Source: Zygosaccharomyces rouxii (lineage: Eukaryota; Ascomycota; Saccharomycetes; Saccharomycetales; Saccharomycetaceae). From it: 64,000 nt of DNA. A program made the translations under genes and the position numbers. The stretch covers positions 436,501 to 500,500 of the forward strand of contig NC_012995.1 in assembly GCF_000026365.1 (NCBI RefSeq), read 5' to 3'. Numbering within the stretch: the first letter of the stretch is position 1; every line of letters begins with the position of its first letter. Below the pieces are notes generated by a model. That model saw only the letters and a program-made list of their open reading frames with translations, searched no databases and had not been told where the DNA came from. Below, piece after piece: positions 37,705 through 48,683 of the stretch.

Positions 37705-38640
37705 CTGTAGTCGAAAGTTAGTATTTTGTCTGGCTCAATTGGAATTGAGCAGTCAATGGTATTGAACACTAGATGTTATTTCTTATTGCCTCTCTTTGTC
37801 AATCTGCCTCCGTAGGTAATGACTCATGACTGGTTGACAGGTGGACTTTAGGAGTAAGGCACCCAAACAAAACACAGAAAATGAATGGAATTCTCCACTG
37901 GTCGATGATACAACCATCGCAATTGGTCTAATTGTCACGGTGTATCATTGTAGAGATGCCAATGCACCTGTATCAACTATTTCCGTAATCACCGAAGACC
38001 AAACAGTCAAATACCAGTGACAACGTGTCAATAGCAGAAATAACAAAAACAAATATCCCACACATAAACGCACATTGGGAGAAGAGGTGAAGAGACATAA
38101 GCTCTTAACACTTGTCACACATAACAATATACCAACCTTTCCTCCCCTAAGTAAACATCAAAAATTTCAATACCAAAATTACCAACTGCTCAAAAATCGA
38201 AAAAAACAAATGATTCCATTCCAAGTGAAATCAACCCTATACATACCTTTTCCGCACACCTTTTGACACTTCAGAGTTTAGAAAAAAAAATCAACAAGAC
38301 CAGATAATCCCTAAAGACCCTGCTGTCCCTCTTTATACTTTTCAGATATAGACAGGAGTTGGTAGTAGAAGTGAAAGTAAAACGTAGAGTCGAATTGCCA
38401 AAGATCGATCGGCACGAAAAAATAAAAAAATAAAAAAAAAAAAAAAATTTAAGACTATTCGTATACAGTTACCACAATACGCGTCAACGCGTCGAAACTT
38501 TACGTGTTATTACTACTAGTATGATTATTGTTATTACTCTTAGGATGCAAAATCGAACCAGTTGGCGCCTAGATAGGGGTTTTAATCGTATTAGCGAGTT
38601 GCCAAAATGGTAATCGTGTTTTTGGATGATGCGCGACGGC
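37705..38640. other. Gene-free region upstream of ARF, with tandem MCB motifs
   Basis: 936 bases, long for this compact genome. The left part is the ARF promoter. A purine run and A-tract lie at about 38418-38447. At 38479-38484 and 38487-38492 two ACGCGT (MCB) boxes lie within 14 bp; such pairs bind MBF in G1/S promoters, yet no start codon of a long frame follows on either strand nearby. No RNA gene is recognised. Confidence 0.45.
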
Positions 38641-39654
38641 TCATTTTCCGACGTTTATCTTGCAGTTCGAGTACTTATGCAACCCTCTAATGAATATCGA
38701 ATATGCCACTTGGTTGTTGTCTTGCTCCCAGTGAAATTCCGTTAATCTGAGGTGCCATGGTGGGAAACCTTGTAAATCTAGTGAAGGTCCGAAGTAGAGT
38801 AGTAAATCCGGTTCAGGTCCAACTAGTTGGGTTAATTCCTTATCCATTAGTCTCATTGTAATATCTTCTGCCTTTAATTCTTTAGATTTTGTCAATTCCG
38901 CCATTGTCTTTGTTAAATCAACAATAGTTTGCCTACCGTCTCTATTGCTTAACAAAGAAATTTCTAGCGAAACCTTGTCGCTGTCATCATTACTGAAATA
39001 AACCTTATTCTTGTGTGGGATCCTTAGGGCAAATTTGGGCACATTAGAAGGTCCAAAATATTTACTCAGTTTCGCTCTAATCTCTTCCCTGAATTCAAGC
39101 ACATTTTTCTTTAAAATCCCATCAAAATCATAAAGTATTAAATGTTTGATACCTGCTGAAACCGTCCAACATACAACTTCGCTACCGTCATTCATCAACC
39201 CTTTGGCACCACCACCAACTGATCCGGCTGATTTCATCTCTAATATGGCAGCTAGTCTATGTGGGATTTTGTCCAATTTGGTAACATCTTGTCTAATCAG
39301 CTGTGGTGTGTTAGATGGATTGTAAATCACATTCCAAACCCTTAACTTCATCGCATTGTACTCATATTGTAGGTATCGAAATGATCCAAACACTAAGTAC
39401 ATCCCCACCAGTAAGATTTTACAGATAAAATATTGAATTCTACCCATTTCCTGATTCCAAAAGGCGTTATTTTTAGGCGTCTTGATATTTTGATCTTCAT
39501 CAAACGCTACTGAATGGGCAACTGCTTGGAGGGCCTTTAATCTAGAGGGACCTTTCAACACACTTGCCTCTGGTGGCGGTACTCTATTATTCGATACATC
39601 CACATCCTCCCCTCCTAGGAGGCGTGCGTTTTCTGCAATTTTCTCTGAACTCAT
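38641..39654 (-). CDS. NUS1: cis-Prenyltransferase (dehydrodolichyl diphosphate synthase) subunit Nus1
   Basis: ER-bound regulatory subunit (NgBR homologue) that forms the dolichol-making cis-prenyltransferase with Rer2 or Srt1. 337 residues from the ATG at 39652-39654; the frame is open further upstream but has no ATG. The N-terminal part is hydrophilic, a membrane segment lies at about 86-105 (ICKILLVGMYLVFGSFRYLQY), and the C-terminal domain has IPHRLAAILEMK, WTVSAGIKHLILYDFDG, ISLLSNRDGRQTIVDLTK and the family-defining PEPDLLLYFGPSLDLQGFPPWHLRLTEF. The last residues, NCKINVGK, fit the C-terminal RxG-like motif (NVGK). It follows ARF1 as YDL193W does. Confidence 0.95.
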   Translation of the reverse strand: MSSEKIAENARLLGGEDVDVSNNRVPPPEASVLKGPSRLKALQAVAHSVAFDEDQNIKTPKNNAFWNQEMGRIQYFICKILLVGMYLVFGSFRYLQYEYNAMKLRVWNVIYNPSNTPQLIRQDVTKLDKIPHRLAAILEMKSAGSVGGGAKGLMNDGSEVVCWTVSAGIKHLILYDFDGILKKNVLEFREEIRAKLSKYFGPSNVPKFALRIPHKNKVYFSNDDSDKVSLEISLLSNRDGRQTIVDLTKTMAELTKSKELKAEDITMRLMDKELTQLVGPEPDLLLYFGPSLDLQGFPPWHLRLTEFHWEQDNNQVAYSIFIRGLHKYSNCKINVGK

Positions 39655-39912
39655 GAAAAACTCTATACTTCCTGGTAAGTATTTGGTATCTTCTGTAATC
39701 GTGGCGATATCGAGTCTCACGTAGTATATAACTCCCTTTCCTAGCCGCTTGAGAAAGTGACAAGTAATCGTATAGAACGTTGTACCCGCCAAGCTTTCAC
39801 GGATGTTTTGGAAAAAGGTTACTTCGTGTTCGGTGACAATAATACAGCTAACTTAAAAGAAAATATCGTTACTACGTTAATTATAACTACTATAGTCAGA
39901 AATAAATGATCG

Positions 39913-42060
39913 TTAATGTCCCGCTTGATCTGTTGAGTTTGTATGACTCTCCATGAGATGAGCCATGTACTCATTGATGCTCGACATGTTTTTATCGATG
40001 CTTCTATGAGAAGAAGGCCCGCCTTCTGTATCTTCTTCATCGCTTGAGTCGCTTGGTATTGAAGGTGGTCCTCTTTTATAAGTATTTAGACCCAATCCGT
40101 TACCCAAATCGACATAATTCTGTGATAAATCATTAAATTCTGTATGTGGTGATTCATTGGTAACTGTTGCCTCTTGCTTGGTATTCATTATCGTTGACGC
40201 ATGTTCATTCATGTGTACAGGTTCCGGAATGTGCATATGCTCATGCTCATAAGGTGAGTCTGAGTATTGTTCACTATGGAGTTGGCTCTCTGACTTTGAG
40301 GTGGAATTTAGAAAATCGCTTGAGGATCTCTCTCTGATAATTTTATTCCATTTGGTCGATTGGAAACTGCTTGGACTCTTTGCGTAAAGTTCATCAATTT
40401 CTTCTAACGTTAAACCTTTGGTCTCATAGATTGCAAAATGGACTAAGATAACGGCCAGGGCATTTAACGACCCCCATATGAAAAAAATTTTGGGACCCAT
40501 AGACGAAGTGTGATTTCCTGTATCCACGATGTAAGGGGTAATTAGTGAACAGATAAAATTTACCAACCAGTTGGAAGCGGCACAGATGGCTGTGCATTTG
40601 GATCGTATTCCCAATGGGTATAACTCAGCTGAAATAACCCATACGCAACCACCCCAGGTCGCAGAAAATGAAGCGATGAAAAGACAAATGAAAGCTATCA
40701 TAACTTTGTTACCAATGATAGAATTTGTTGAAGTGCCCACTATTGCAATAATAAAATTACACATGGTCATCATTATCCCACCGAAGATTAAAACTTTCCT
40801 TCTACCATAGTATTCCACTAGGAATAATCCAGGTATATTAAAAGCAACATTAACCGCGTAAGTAATAAATGAAACCAAATAAGCTCGATGAACGCCGGTT
40901 TTATTGAAAAAGTTCACACCGTAATAGAAAAGAAAATTAATTCCTGAAAATTGTTGAGACGCCTGCAGTGAAATGCCTGAAAGCATTCGAAGAGTCTGTT
41001 TAGGTCTTGTCTTACTCGATTTGAAACAATCTAGCAGTGTTGAAGTGCCAAACGATTTTTCGTAGTCGTAAGTGGCTTTAATCTCAACTAGTTCTTCTAG
41101 AAGACCAGAATCCGTTTGCGGTACGCCTCTCAAAAATGATAATGATTTGGCAGCTTTATCCAATTTATCCTTAAGAACATAGAATCTTGGGCTTTCCGGG
41201 AAGAAAATCATGCCAGTAGCTAATATGGATGTCCATACGTATTGTAATCCAATCGGAACCCTATAGGAAGCAGGGGCATCTATTTGATTGGTTCCCTGTG
41301 ATACTGCACTTGAGACTAATAGGCCCCATGTAATTGCCCATTGATAAGTGGAAATTATAGCACCTCTCAAATACTTATGAGCAGCTTCACTTTGGTATAA
41401 TGGAACTACAGCAGAAATCAACCCAAGCCCTACTCCTGAAATGACTCTACCTGCCACTAGCAACTGCATGTTAGTTGCAGCTATTTGTAAAGAATTACCG
41501 ACAAAGAAGACACTGACAACACTCAAGATAATGGTCATTTTTCTACCACATGAATCAGACAATAGAGGTGCAGCTAGAGCACCTACAACAGTACCCAATG
41601 ATAAAAACGATACTATAATTGATTGCTCCTTAGTGGTAAAATAAGAATGATTGGGACTCAAATGGTGAACCACATACTTCATGTCTAAAAGACTATTGAT
41701 CAATCCGGTATCATATCCAAATAAGAACCCACCAACTGCCACAAAGACACCAACTAGAATACTCATGAATTTCGATTGGGGTTGTGGTGGACTTATGAAA
41801 AGCGTCGAGCAAACTTCGTCGTCTTCTCCAACAACATCTCCCGGAATATCACAATTGTCTGCTACGGGCAAATTATTCATTTGATATTCTTCATCTTCTT
41901 GTTCTTCCTCTCTTGTCGTAGATCCACTTGTCCCAAGTTCGAGCCCATTGTCCTCTCGATGTCCTGACAAACCTTTAGAGACCTTACAAACTGCATTCCT
42001 GAGAAAACCTCTTTTCTCAGAGTCTAATAACTCCGCCTGTGTATTAACTTCGTCACTCAT
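39913..42060 (-). CDS. SNF3: Glucose sensor of the SNF3/RGT2 type
   Basis: Transporter-like glucose receptor in the plasma membrane that signals through casein kinase I and Mth1/Std1 to induce hexose transporter genes. 715 residues. A hydrophilic N-terminus of about 100 precedes 12 membrane segments of the sugar porter family ([35 protein letters not shown] with the arginine whose mutation makes the sensors constitutive, [47 protein letters not shown]). The cytosolic tail of about 190 residues contains one copy of the sensor motif [21 protein letters not shown]. cerevisiae Snf3 has two such copies and Rgt2 one. The gene lies between NUS1 and SEC31 as SNF3 does. Confidence 0.94.
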   Translation of the reverse strand: MSDEVNTQAELLDSEKRGFLRNAVCKVSKGLSGHREDNGLELGTSGSTTREEEQEDEEYQMNNLPVADNCDIPGDVVGEDDEVCSTLFISPPQPQSKFMSILVGVFVAVGGFLFGYDTGLINSLLDMKYVVHHLSPNHSYFTTKEQSIIVSFLSLGTVVGALAAPLLSDSCGRKMTIILSVVSVFFVGNSLQIAATNMQLLVAGRVISGVGLGLISAVVPLYQSEAAHKYLRGAIISTYQWAITWGLLVSSAVSQGTNQIDAPASYRVPIGLQYVWTSILATGMIFFPESPRFYVLKDKLDKAAKSLSFLRGVPQTDSGLLEELVEIKATYDYEKSFGTSTLLDCFKSSKTRPKQTLRMLSGISLQASQQFSGINFLFYYGVNFFNKTGVHRAYLVSFITYAVNVAFNIPGLFLVEYYGRRKVLIFGGIMMTMCNFIIAIVGTSTNSIIGNKVMIAFICLFIASFSATWGGCVWVISAELYPLGIRSKCTAICAASNWLVNFICSLITPYIVDTGNHTSSMGPKIFFIWGSLNALAVILVHFAIYETKGLTLEEIDELYAKSPSSFQSTKWNKIIRERSSSDFLNSTSKSESQLHSEQYSDSPYEHEHMHIPEPVHMNEHASTIMNTKQEATVTNESPHTEFNDLSQNYVDLGNGLGLNTYKRGPPSIPSDSSDEEDTEGGPSSHRSIDKNMSSINEYMAHLMESHTNSTDQAGH

Positions 42061-42559
42061 TTATCTTGTCAAACAGCAGTATTGCCTGTATTTGGTCCAT
42101 ATCAGATAGATGCGATGCCCTTATAATGTCGAACTCTTGTCAATGACGAATGATGGATGGGATCTAAGTATGAAACTATAGGAACTGAGAAGCAATGAAT
42201 GGCTGTCTTGAGTTCACAGCAAATAAACCTATCAAACTAATCTTCTGATTCTGGATGATCAACTAAACTGTCGATCTGTTGAAGACTGCCAAGTGAATGT
42301 TTATGAAAGTTGACTACTTTCGTCATCCGTTGTAGTTAATTCTCGCTTGAGTGTTCTAGCCATTGAAAAAAATCTGGGGAAGTAAGGAACGTGATATTGA
42401 AAACTTTCTAGAATAATCACGACAATTAATAGTGGTAATAATGAAAAATGACTACAGGAGTTAAGAAAACTGTCGATGATTCGTTATTTCTTGTTATTTA
42501 ATATCTCTCTTAATATTCTTTATTACATACCAATGTACAGTGCAGTTAAAAACTAAAAT
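42061..42559. other. Intergenic: glucose sensor promoter and SEC31 3' flank
   Basis: 499 bases between genes on the same strand. I see no coding frame and no RNA gene. Confidence 0.4.
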
Positions 42560-45500
42560 TCAATTAGATGTAGCTTCTGCTAGGGCTATTAGTCTCTTGA
42601 CACCTGTTAGCCAGTTGCCAGCTTCCGTTGCATTGTTTGTAGAGATATCTACAAAGACTTGCATGGCACTGCTGTAATCCTTTGACTTTAGTTGACCCAC
42701 AATCGTATGTAGTTTATCAATAGTTGGTTGGGTCAAAAGATCTTGTTTTGCCAGATGGTTAAACAAAATGTTTAATCTCTTGTCACAGTCTTTTATTTGC
42801 TTGCTGTATTCCTTGGGGGTTAATGGGGTAACACGGGCAAGTTCTTCCTTAAAGTATTCAACAATTGCTTGTTGATCTGCTGGAATGCTGGCAGGTGCAG
42901 GGGTTGGTACGCTCTCTGGAGTAGTAGAGTTCGTGGAACTTGGTGGTGGGGCTGTAGATTTTGGAGGGGCTAAGCCGGTAGGTGGCGCTGTTGCAGCCGT
43001 AGCGACTGGGGCCGCTGCAGCCGCATTACCATTGGACAAGGGAGCCGCAGATCCGAGTTCGGTTGTTCTCTGTACGGACTCTAATAGGTTACTAGCATTC
43101 TCCAAAGTAGCGGTAGGGTGGTTCTTCTTTTTCAAGTTCGTTGGTGGAGGTGGTACTACCGCTGGTGCTGGTGTAGCGGTACTACTCGTACTGCTGGTTC
43201 TAGCAGGAGGGATAGTACCAACTGGTGTAATTTGCTGAGGTGGTGGTGCATAGGGGTTTTGGCGTAGCACTGGTGAAGGTGCGGTACCACCTGGTGCATA
43301 AGCAGTGAAAGGAGCTGTTGGCGGTTGTGTCACAGGAGCTGTATATGCACTAGTTCTGGGGGTAGAAGGTCCATTTGCAGCTTGAGCCTGAGGAGCATAT
43401 GGATTTATTGCACTCGCCTTAGGGGACATGTTACCTACTGAACCAGTAGAAGAGATGGAAGCCATTCTACTACCCTTTGGTGGTGGAGGTGGTAATGGGG
43501 AGGATACGGATGGCCCTCTTGAAGAAGATCTGGCGGAACGTGGTGGTGGTACATAAGGCGTACCTGCACCAGCCACTCCTGGAACTGCACCAGCAGCTGG
43601 CGCAGCCATGTTAAGTGGTGCCACAGAAGGTGCCTTCGCACGTTGTGGTTTTTCCTTAACGTTTAAAGGCAAATCGTTCCAACCATCATTAGCCTTCTTG
43701 TTTAAGTGAGGAGCCTGGCCAGTCTTGATATTTGTTGGTGGGGGGTTGGCGACTGCGGCACCCGGTGTGCTACCCAAAGCTGTTTGTGGTGATGATACAA
43801 AGTCAGGGGTTGGCTTCACATTCATCGGAGTGTAAGGTGAAGCATATGGGTTTGTTGGCAGATTAAAATTCGTTTGACCTGAAGATGGAGTTACAGGCGC
43901 ATACCTACTACCAACGGCGGCTGGGATTGTTGGAGGAGGGGCATATGGGTTAGGCTTTGTAATATTGGCGGCAGCAGGGGGTGCAGCTGTTACAGGTGCT
44001 GGTGTGGCAGCTGCAGGTGGAGCATAAGCTGATGCAGCGGTAGAATTGGTACCAGTAAATGCGGCGGTAGGGGGTACGGTTGGACCTGCTCCAAATGCAT
44101 AATTTTGTTGTGAGAGAGCCACGTTATTTATAGCTGGTGGCACACCGTATGCAGGCTTTCTAGTGGTCGTAGTTCTCGTAGATTTACCTGATGCCAAAAG
44201 AACACGTTCCTTTTCCATCTTAACATCTTCATTGTTGCCCGGTAGAGTTTCCAGAATGGAATGGGCCAACTCGAAGCTACCGCTTGCGCAGGCTAAGTTG
44301 ACATATTCCAAGAATTTGGAAACCAATTCTTCATTAGTAATGGCGGTTTCATTACCAACAAATGTAGAAAACACAGTGAATCTTTCGACAAATTCAGTGA
44401 GAGCTTCGGAGTGGGCCTCATAAAGGGAAGGCTTGTTCTTTTGAACTTTTGTTTCAATGGTTTGGAATTCTTTTAACCAAACACTAGCAACCTTATCCAA
44501 AGAGGAAGCAGCCAAATAAAGAACTAGAGAATTCTGTCTATCACCGGCCTCTAGCAATCTATCACCTAGAGTACACAATTTTTGATTCTTCTTTTCAATG
44601 TCATTATCGTAAAATCTCATGACAGTTCTTGCTGCATATTTCCATTGGGAAACGTCTAAGTTTTCCACCAAATCCTCAGAATCTTTCTTGGAGATGGAAA
44701 ACAAAAATCTTGAAAGTGCTGATTGCTTACCATGTTTAGCAAAGTAGGCACCCCTCACCGTATCTTTCAAGGCTTCATCATTGGAGTCCAATGCAATAAG
44801 TAGGGCTTCTTGTAGAAGATCCTTGTCCAAAGAAGTGCGAACGGCAGATTTCGTGTCCCCTTCCACCAAATTTCTACCAATTTGCTGATCGACTTCAGTG
44901 CTTAATTGGAAGCTACCCTCAGGAGTAAATGCAGCTTCGATGTTGGCAAAGAAATTTGAACCATCGTCTTGATCTTCAGATTTCTTTTCCTTTTCCTCTT
45001 CTTCATCATCGAATGCGAAAGTCTCTTTCAGAAATTCAGCTTTACCATCCATAGCCAGTTTGTCTAGTAGGTTCCAGTCCTCCTCGCTAGTACTATCAAC
45101 AGCCTTAGCCAATCTTTGGTTAATCAAAGGTGTATAATTCTTAGATTTGATGGCTTCGCCCAATGCTGTGTTCTCCTGTAATCCTGGTAAGGAAGGTTTG
45201 CTAATTGTCACACCTTTACCATCGGCAGTAATGTTAACCAATTTACCACCAAAAGCCCATTGAGCTGCTGGGGATTTGTTAACATACCAAGATGGTGCCT
45301 GAAGCTGGAATAAAGTAGGTTTCTCGTTGGAATCCTCTTGAGAAACATGATTCCAGAAATCCAACTCTGATTCTCGTTGCTTAGAGGCGGTTTGCTCTTG
45401 GTCTAAAGTATTGACCAAGTTTTGCAAAGTTTGTACTTGAACCTTGTTGTCAAATGAAGCAGATGCGAAAATATCTGGTGCCTGACTGGCAAACTTCGTC

Positions 45501-46408
45501 TTAAACACCCAATTGCTGCGTGTGGGGAATTGCGTTAGTTCTTGACCTTCTTGAGGATTCCATAGTACCACGGTATTATCACGACCACTAGATAATAAGA
45601 GGTTTTCATCTTGGTTACACCAATCTAAAGACAAAACTCCCTTTGAGTGACCTTGAGATAGCACTTGCAATGGGGTGTTGGCATTTCTTAAATCCCACAC
45701 TAAAATAGATGGATCGTTATCGCTACCAGTAGCAGTAGCTACTCTGGTAGAATTTTTAGGATGCCATTCCACTACAGATAATGGAGCTTTGAGACCAGTA
45801 TTTGGTGAAGTGTAACTTAGATGAATAACTTCCTTTTTAGCCTTTAAATCCCAGATAGAAGCGTATGAAGTAGATCCAGCCGAGGCAAACACATGAGCTA
45901 GGGATTGATTCCAAGCCAATGAGGTTATTTCTTCCACAGGTGTCATTGAATTTCCAGGTGTCAATGGAGTATAATCATTTGGATTCTCTAAACATTTATT
46001 CACATCCCAGATGAAAATCTCACCTTTGGTACCACCAGTTGCCAAAACGTTGAATTGCTTGGCGTTAAATCTTGCAACTTTGGCAGTGGTTTTATGGCGT
46101 TGAAACTTAGCCTCGGATTTTAAAGAATCAGCATTGTATGAGAACAGTTCTACAGATCCATTGTCTAATGCACCTGCAATAATTTTGTTGTCATGGGACC
46201 AATCCAGATCATTAAATTTAGCATCCACGCTTAGAGAAGTCTTTGGATTAGTAGCATCTGGAGATAACAATGACCATAGTTCTAAACTAGATTCACTGGA
46301 GAAGTCTGCATCGACAGTTCCCGACGCTGTACCTGTAACTAACGAAGGGATCTTGTCGTGGGACCACGCAAATGTCGCGGTTCGTGAATAATCAGCAAGC
46401 TTAACCAT
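42560..46408 (-). CDS. SEC31: COPII outer coat component Sec31
   Basis: Forms the outer cage of COPII vesicles with Sec13 at ER exit sites. 1282 residues, like S. cerevisiae (1273). It starts MVKLADYSRTATFAWSHDKIP, has WD40 repeats to about residue 330 (for example KKEVIHLSYTSPNTG and HSKGVLSLDWCNQDENLLLSSG), then the ancestral coatomer alpha-solenoid at about 360-770, a long Pro/Ala/Thr-rich region (about 780-1170) with the W-N-D-L-P active fragment for Sar1 (NDGWNDLPL), and a conserved C-terminal domain (ELARVTPLTPKEYSKQIKDCDKRLNILF). The ATG is at 46406-46408. Position next to SNF3 agrees with YDL195W. Confidence 0.97.
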   Translation of the reverse strand: MVKLADYSRTATFAWSHDKIPSLVTGTASGTVDADFSSESSLELWSLLSPDATNPKTSLSVDAKFNDLDWSHDNKIIAGALDNGSVELFSYNADSLKSEAKFQRHKTTAKVARFNAKQFNVLATGGTKGEIFIWDVNKCLENPNDYTPLTPGNSMTPVEEITSLAWNQSLAHVFASAGSTSYASIWDLKAKKEVIHLSYTSPNTGLKAPLSVVEWHPKNSTRVATATGSDNDPSILVWDLRNANTPLQVLSQGHSKGVLSLDWCNQDENLLLSSGRDNTVVLWNPQEGQELTQFPTRSNWVFKTKFASQAPDIFASASFDNKVQVQTLQNLVNTLDQEQTASKQRESELDFWNHVSQEDSNEKPTLFQLQAPSWYVNKSPAAQWAFGGKLVNITADGKGVTISKPSLPGLQENTALGEAIKSKNYTPLINQRLAKAVDSTSEEDWNLLDKLAMDGKAEFLKETFAFDDEEEEKEKKSEDQDDGSNFFANIEAAFTPEGSFQLSTEVDQQIGRNLVEGDTKSAVRTSLDKDLLQEALLIALDSNDEALKDTVRGAYFAKHGKQSALSRFLFSISKKDSEDLVENLDVSQWKYAARTVMRFYDNDIEKKNQKLCTLGDRLLEAGDRQNSLVLYLAASSLDKVASVWLKEFQTIETKVQKNKPSLYEAHSEALTEFVERFTVFSTFVGNETAITNEELVSKFLEYVNLACASGSFELAHSILETLPGNNEDVKMEKERVLLASGKSTRTTTTRKPAYGVPPAINNVALSQQNYAFGAGPTVPPTAAFTGTNSTAASAYAPPAAATPAPVTAAPPAAANITKPNPYAPPPTIPAAVGSRYAPVTPSSGQTNFNLPTNPYASPYTPMNVKPTPDFVSSPQTALGSTPGAAVANPPPTNIKTGQAPHLNKKANDGWNDLPLNVKEKPQRAKAPSVAPLNMAAPAAGAVPGVAGAGTPYVPPPRSARSSSRGPSVSSPLPPPPPKGSRMASISSTGSVGNMSPKASAINPYAPQAQAANGPSTPRTSAYTAPVTQPPTAPFTAYAPGGTAPSPVLRQNPYAPPPQQITPVGTIPPARTSSTSSTATPAPAVVPPPPTNLKKKNHPTATLENASNLLESVQRTTELGSAAPLSNGNAAAAAPVATAATAPPTGLAPPKSTAPPPSSTNSTTPESVPTPAPASIPADQQAIVEYFKEELARVTPLTPKEYSKQIKDCDKRLNILFNHLAKQDLLTQPTIDKLHTIVGQLKSKDYSSAMQVFVDISTNNATEAGNWLTGVKRLIALAEATSN

Positions 46409-47370
46409 CAAGCCTCGCTTTTTTTATCGTTTAATTCGAATTGAAGTTTTGCCAACCCTTGAGAATTCCTAACGGATTAATCCTGGGGAAGGTATAATCC
46501 CTTATTGCTTAGATCGAACAGTTGTTTGGTTCATTTTCAAAGAGTCGACCTCTGGAATGTTGTTGTTTGTTGGCCGACGTGTACACAAATAGAGCGGGTA
46601 ACCCCAAGTTCAATATCATTATCCACGAAGAGTGTCTCTTGCTCGAGGCACGTGACTCTTTGCCGCCGTAGTCAAGATATTTCCGTCGTAGTATTTCTAA
46701 AAAGACTAAAAGCATATTTCCAGGTATTTGACTTCTCAGGCGCATATTTGTTTTTTCTTTTCGATATTTTCTTTTCATTTATTTTATAGCGTCAGTCTGT
46801 CGTCAATATAAATAAAATAAATAAAAAATAAATAAAAAAAAAAAAAAAAAAAATAATAATAAAATAAAAGTGCTGAGCTTATGTTGGTAAGTATCATAAT
46901 TCCCAAAGTCCTAGATCTATAACATCTGTATCAATGGCTATCGATTCTTAGGGTCTCTGTGCAATCTTTTATTCATCCCAAGCCAGGAGTATAGGATTTA
47001 GCTATCTATATTAAGCAGCGAGCAGTTTGCCAGGCATGTCCTATATTTATTTTAGATTCGCACTTGGTAGACAATGTTAAACCCATCAGTTTCAAGATTT
47101 CTCCTGATAATTAGGAATACAAGATCATATTGTAAGAAGTCACTATTGTGTGGTTCAAAGCGTATAATTTGACTATAGAATTTAAATTCAGACAAACATA
47201 TCTCAGTAGATCATAAAGTGCCTGAAGCTGTTCTTAGGATTGTTTTTTTTTTTTTTCTCTCTTCTATCTTATTTAACAATTAGCTTTCGAGAGGTTACTT
47301 CACCGACATAGAGCGTACAATCAAGCTCCCCCTTATGTATTATCAGCCAGACAAACAAAGCATTACCAAA
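46409..47370. other. Gene-free divergent promoter region between SEC31 and COA4
   Basis: 962 bases. A CACGTG lies at about 46651, and an A-rich low-complexity tract built of ATAAA units covers about 46803-46868. A T-run lies at about 47244-47257. Frames of 80-95 codons near 46505-46790 have poor composition and no ATG in a good place, so I do not call them. No RNA gene recognised. Confidence 0.4.
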
Positions 47371-47610
47371 ATGTCGACTTCTAAATACCACCAAGAGGCT
47401 TTAGAGGAATACAAGGAAGCTAAAGCAGATCCTGATGCTTGGGATCAAAGAATTGTAGATACAGGTTGTTATGTAGAGAATATGGCATTACAGCTATGTC
47501 ATGCAGATACAGGTGACTGGAAACAATGCACACAAGAAATGAATCTATTTAGAAAATGTTGGGAACAACATGGTAACAGAGAAAGAGTTAAAACTGTAGA
47601 TAGAAAGTAA
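47371..47610 (+). CDS. COA4: Twin CX9C protein of cytochrome c oxidase assembly, Coa4
   Basis: Mitochondrial intermembrane-space protein imported by Mia40. 79 residues from the ATG at 47371. Two CX9C pairs are seen, C-YVENMALQL-C and C-TQEMNLFRK-C, joined by a loop containing GDWKQC. WDQRIVDTGCYVEN and the DW-QC pattern match the Coa4 (CHCHD8) family. An in-frame ATG 12 codons upstream at 47335 is possible; the downstream one is preferred because conserved sequence starts after it and the leader is AT-rich. In S. cerevisiae COA4 (YLR218C) neighbours CPR6 (YLR216C), which is also nearby here. Confidence 0.85.
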   Translation: MSTSKYHQEALEEYKEAKADPDAWDQRIVDTGCYVENMALQLCHADTGDWKQCTQEMNLFRKCWEQHGNRERVKTVDRK

Positions 47611-47739
47611 CCACTACTTTTTACTTTTAGTATTGTGATGCCTTTAACCTGTACCTATAGCTGTGCTTATATAGACGCGAAGCGGCATGAATATATCAAT
47701 TAGATCTCTACTGTTCAAAAGCCAAAAGAGTGATCCAAT

Positions 47740-48411
47740 ATGAGAGTGGGTAAGAAGCCTTCGAAAAAAGCTGTCAAGAAACTTCATGGTGCCATCAAGG
47801 GAATTTTAAAGAGAGAGTCAGCTCAACCCACTGAAAATAGGAAGGATGAAGAAACTAATGATAAACGACCACTGATACCTGACATTACAGAATCTGTTGA
47901 AGAAGAGAGTACACAACTTGATAAATTCAAAGGACATCGAAATAGAGCTTCTGGAAAGCTAAAGGGTAACAATACTTTTGAGGAAAAAAATGGTATTTTG
48001 TATATAATGTCAAAGGAAAACCAATTAATCCCCAGATTAACCGACGACGAAGTAATGAAATTACATAAGAAAGCTGATGAGAACATGAAGCAAGTCTGGA
48101 ACGATATAATTGCGAAATATGAAGCTGTAGAAAATCAAGGTGATGTGATTGATCTACAAACTGGTGAGTTGATTGAAGATAATGGTCATATTAGGGGAAT
48201 TTCTCATGAAAATAGCGAAACGAGGTACGCAAGTAGTCTTAAGGGATTGATAGATGTAGAGGAAGATGGTGACGGTTATAGCATTTGGCAAGATGAGGGT
48301 GAAGAAGATGAAGATAACGAGGAAGACGATTTTGATTATAAAGAGGAATCAGCCGAATCTAGTCCGGAAAGCGAATCCATAGGACAACAAGAAGAAGAGG
48401 CAACAGGATGA
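47740..48411 (+). CDS. SCM3: Centromeric histone Cse4 chaperone Scm3
   Basis: Nonhistone kinetochore protein that deposits Cse4 at centromeres. 223 residues, the same as S. cerevisiae. The basic N-terminus (KKPSKKAVKKLHGAIKGILK) is followed by the Cse4-binding core ENQLIPRLTDDEVMKLHKKADENMKQVWNDI (shown in part: PRLTDDEVMKLHKKADENM), then KYEAVENQGDVIDLQTGEL and an acidic C-terminus. The presence of Scm3 fits a yeast with point centromeres. It lies near RPO21, as YDL139C does. Confidence 0.95.
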   Translation: MRVGKKPSKKAVKKLHGAIKGILKRESAQPTENRKDEETNDKRPLIPDITESVEEESTQLDKFKGHRNRASGKLKGNNTFEEKNGILYIMSKENQLIPRLTDDEVMKLHKKADENMKQVWNDIIAKYEAVENQGDVIDLQTGELIEDNGHIRGISHENSETRYASSLKGLIDVEEDGDGYSIWQDEGEEDEDNEEDDFDYKEESAESSPESESIGQQEEEATG

Positions 48412-48683
48412 AATTGGATATGCTAGAAAGTCTCCAACGGCCAACTGAACATGTAATATGCCCAATTGAATCCAAATTTAGTCTGTTGGAAGTTTAATAT
48501 AACATACTTTTTATTGAAAATTTGGTTTTTCTAGAAGTTTCCGCCCAACGACACCGAAATTGTATAAATGTTTCTGATGCAGATGGACAGACAAGAAGCC
48601 AAGACATCTTGTTCTTCGAGGTCTTCGAGTCAGAAAAGAACAGAACTCAAACATTAAATCTAGCCATCACATTTATTTCTTCA

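Noticed and set aside
46505..46789. 94-codon plus-strand and 89-codon minus-strand frames in the SEC31-COA4 gap
   Set aside because: They overlap each other, lack convincing starts or family motifs, and have composition of intergenic DNA.
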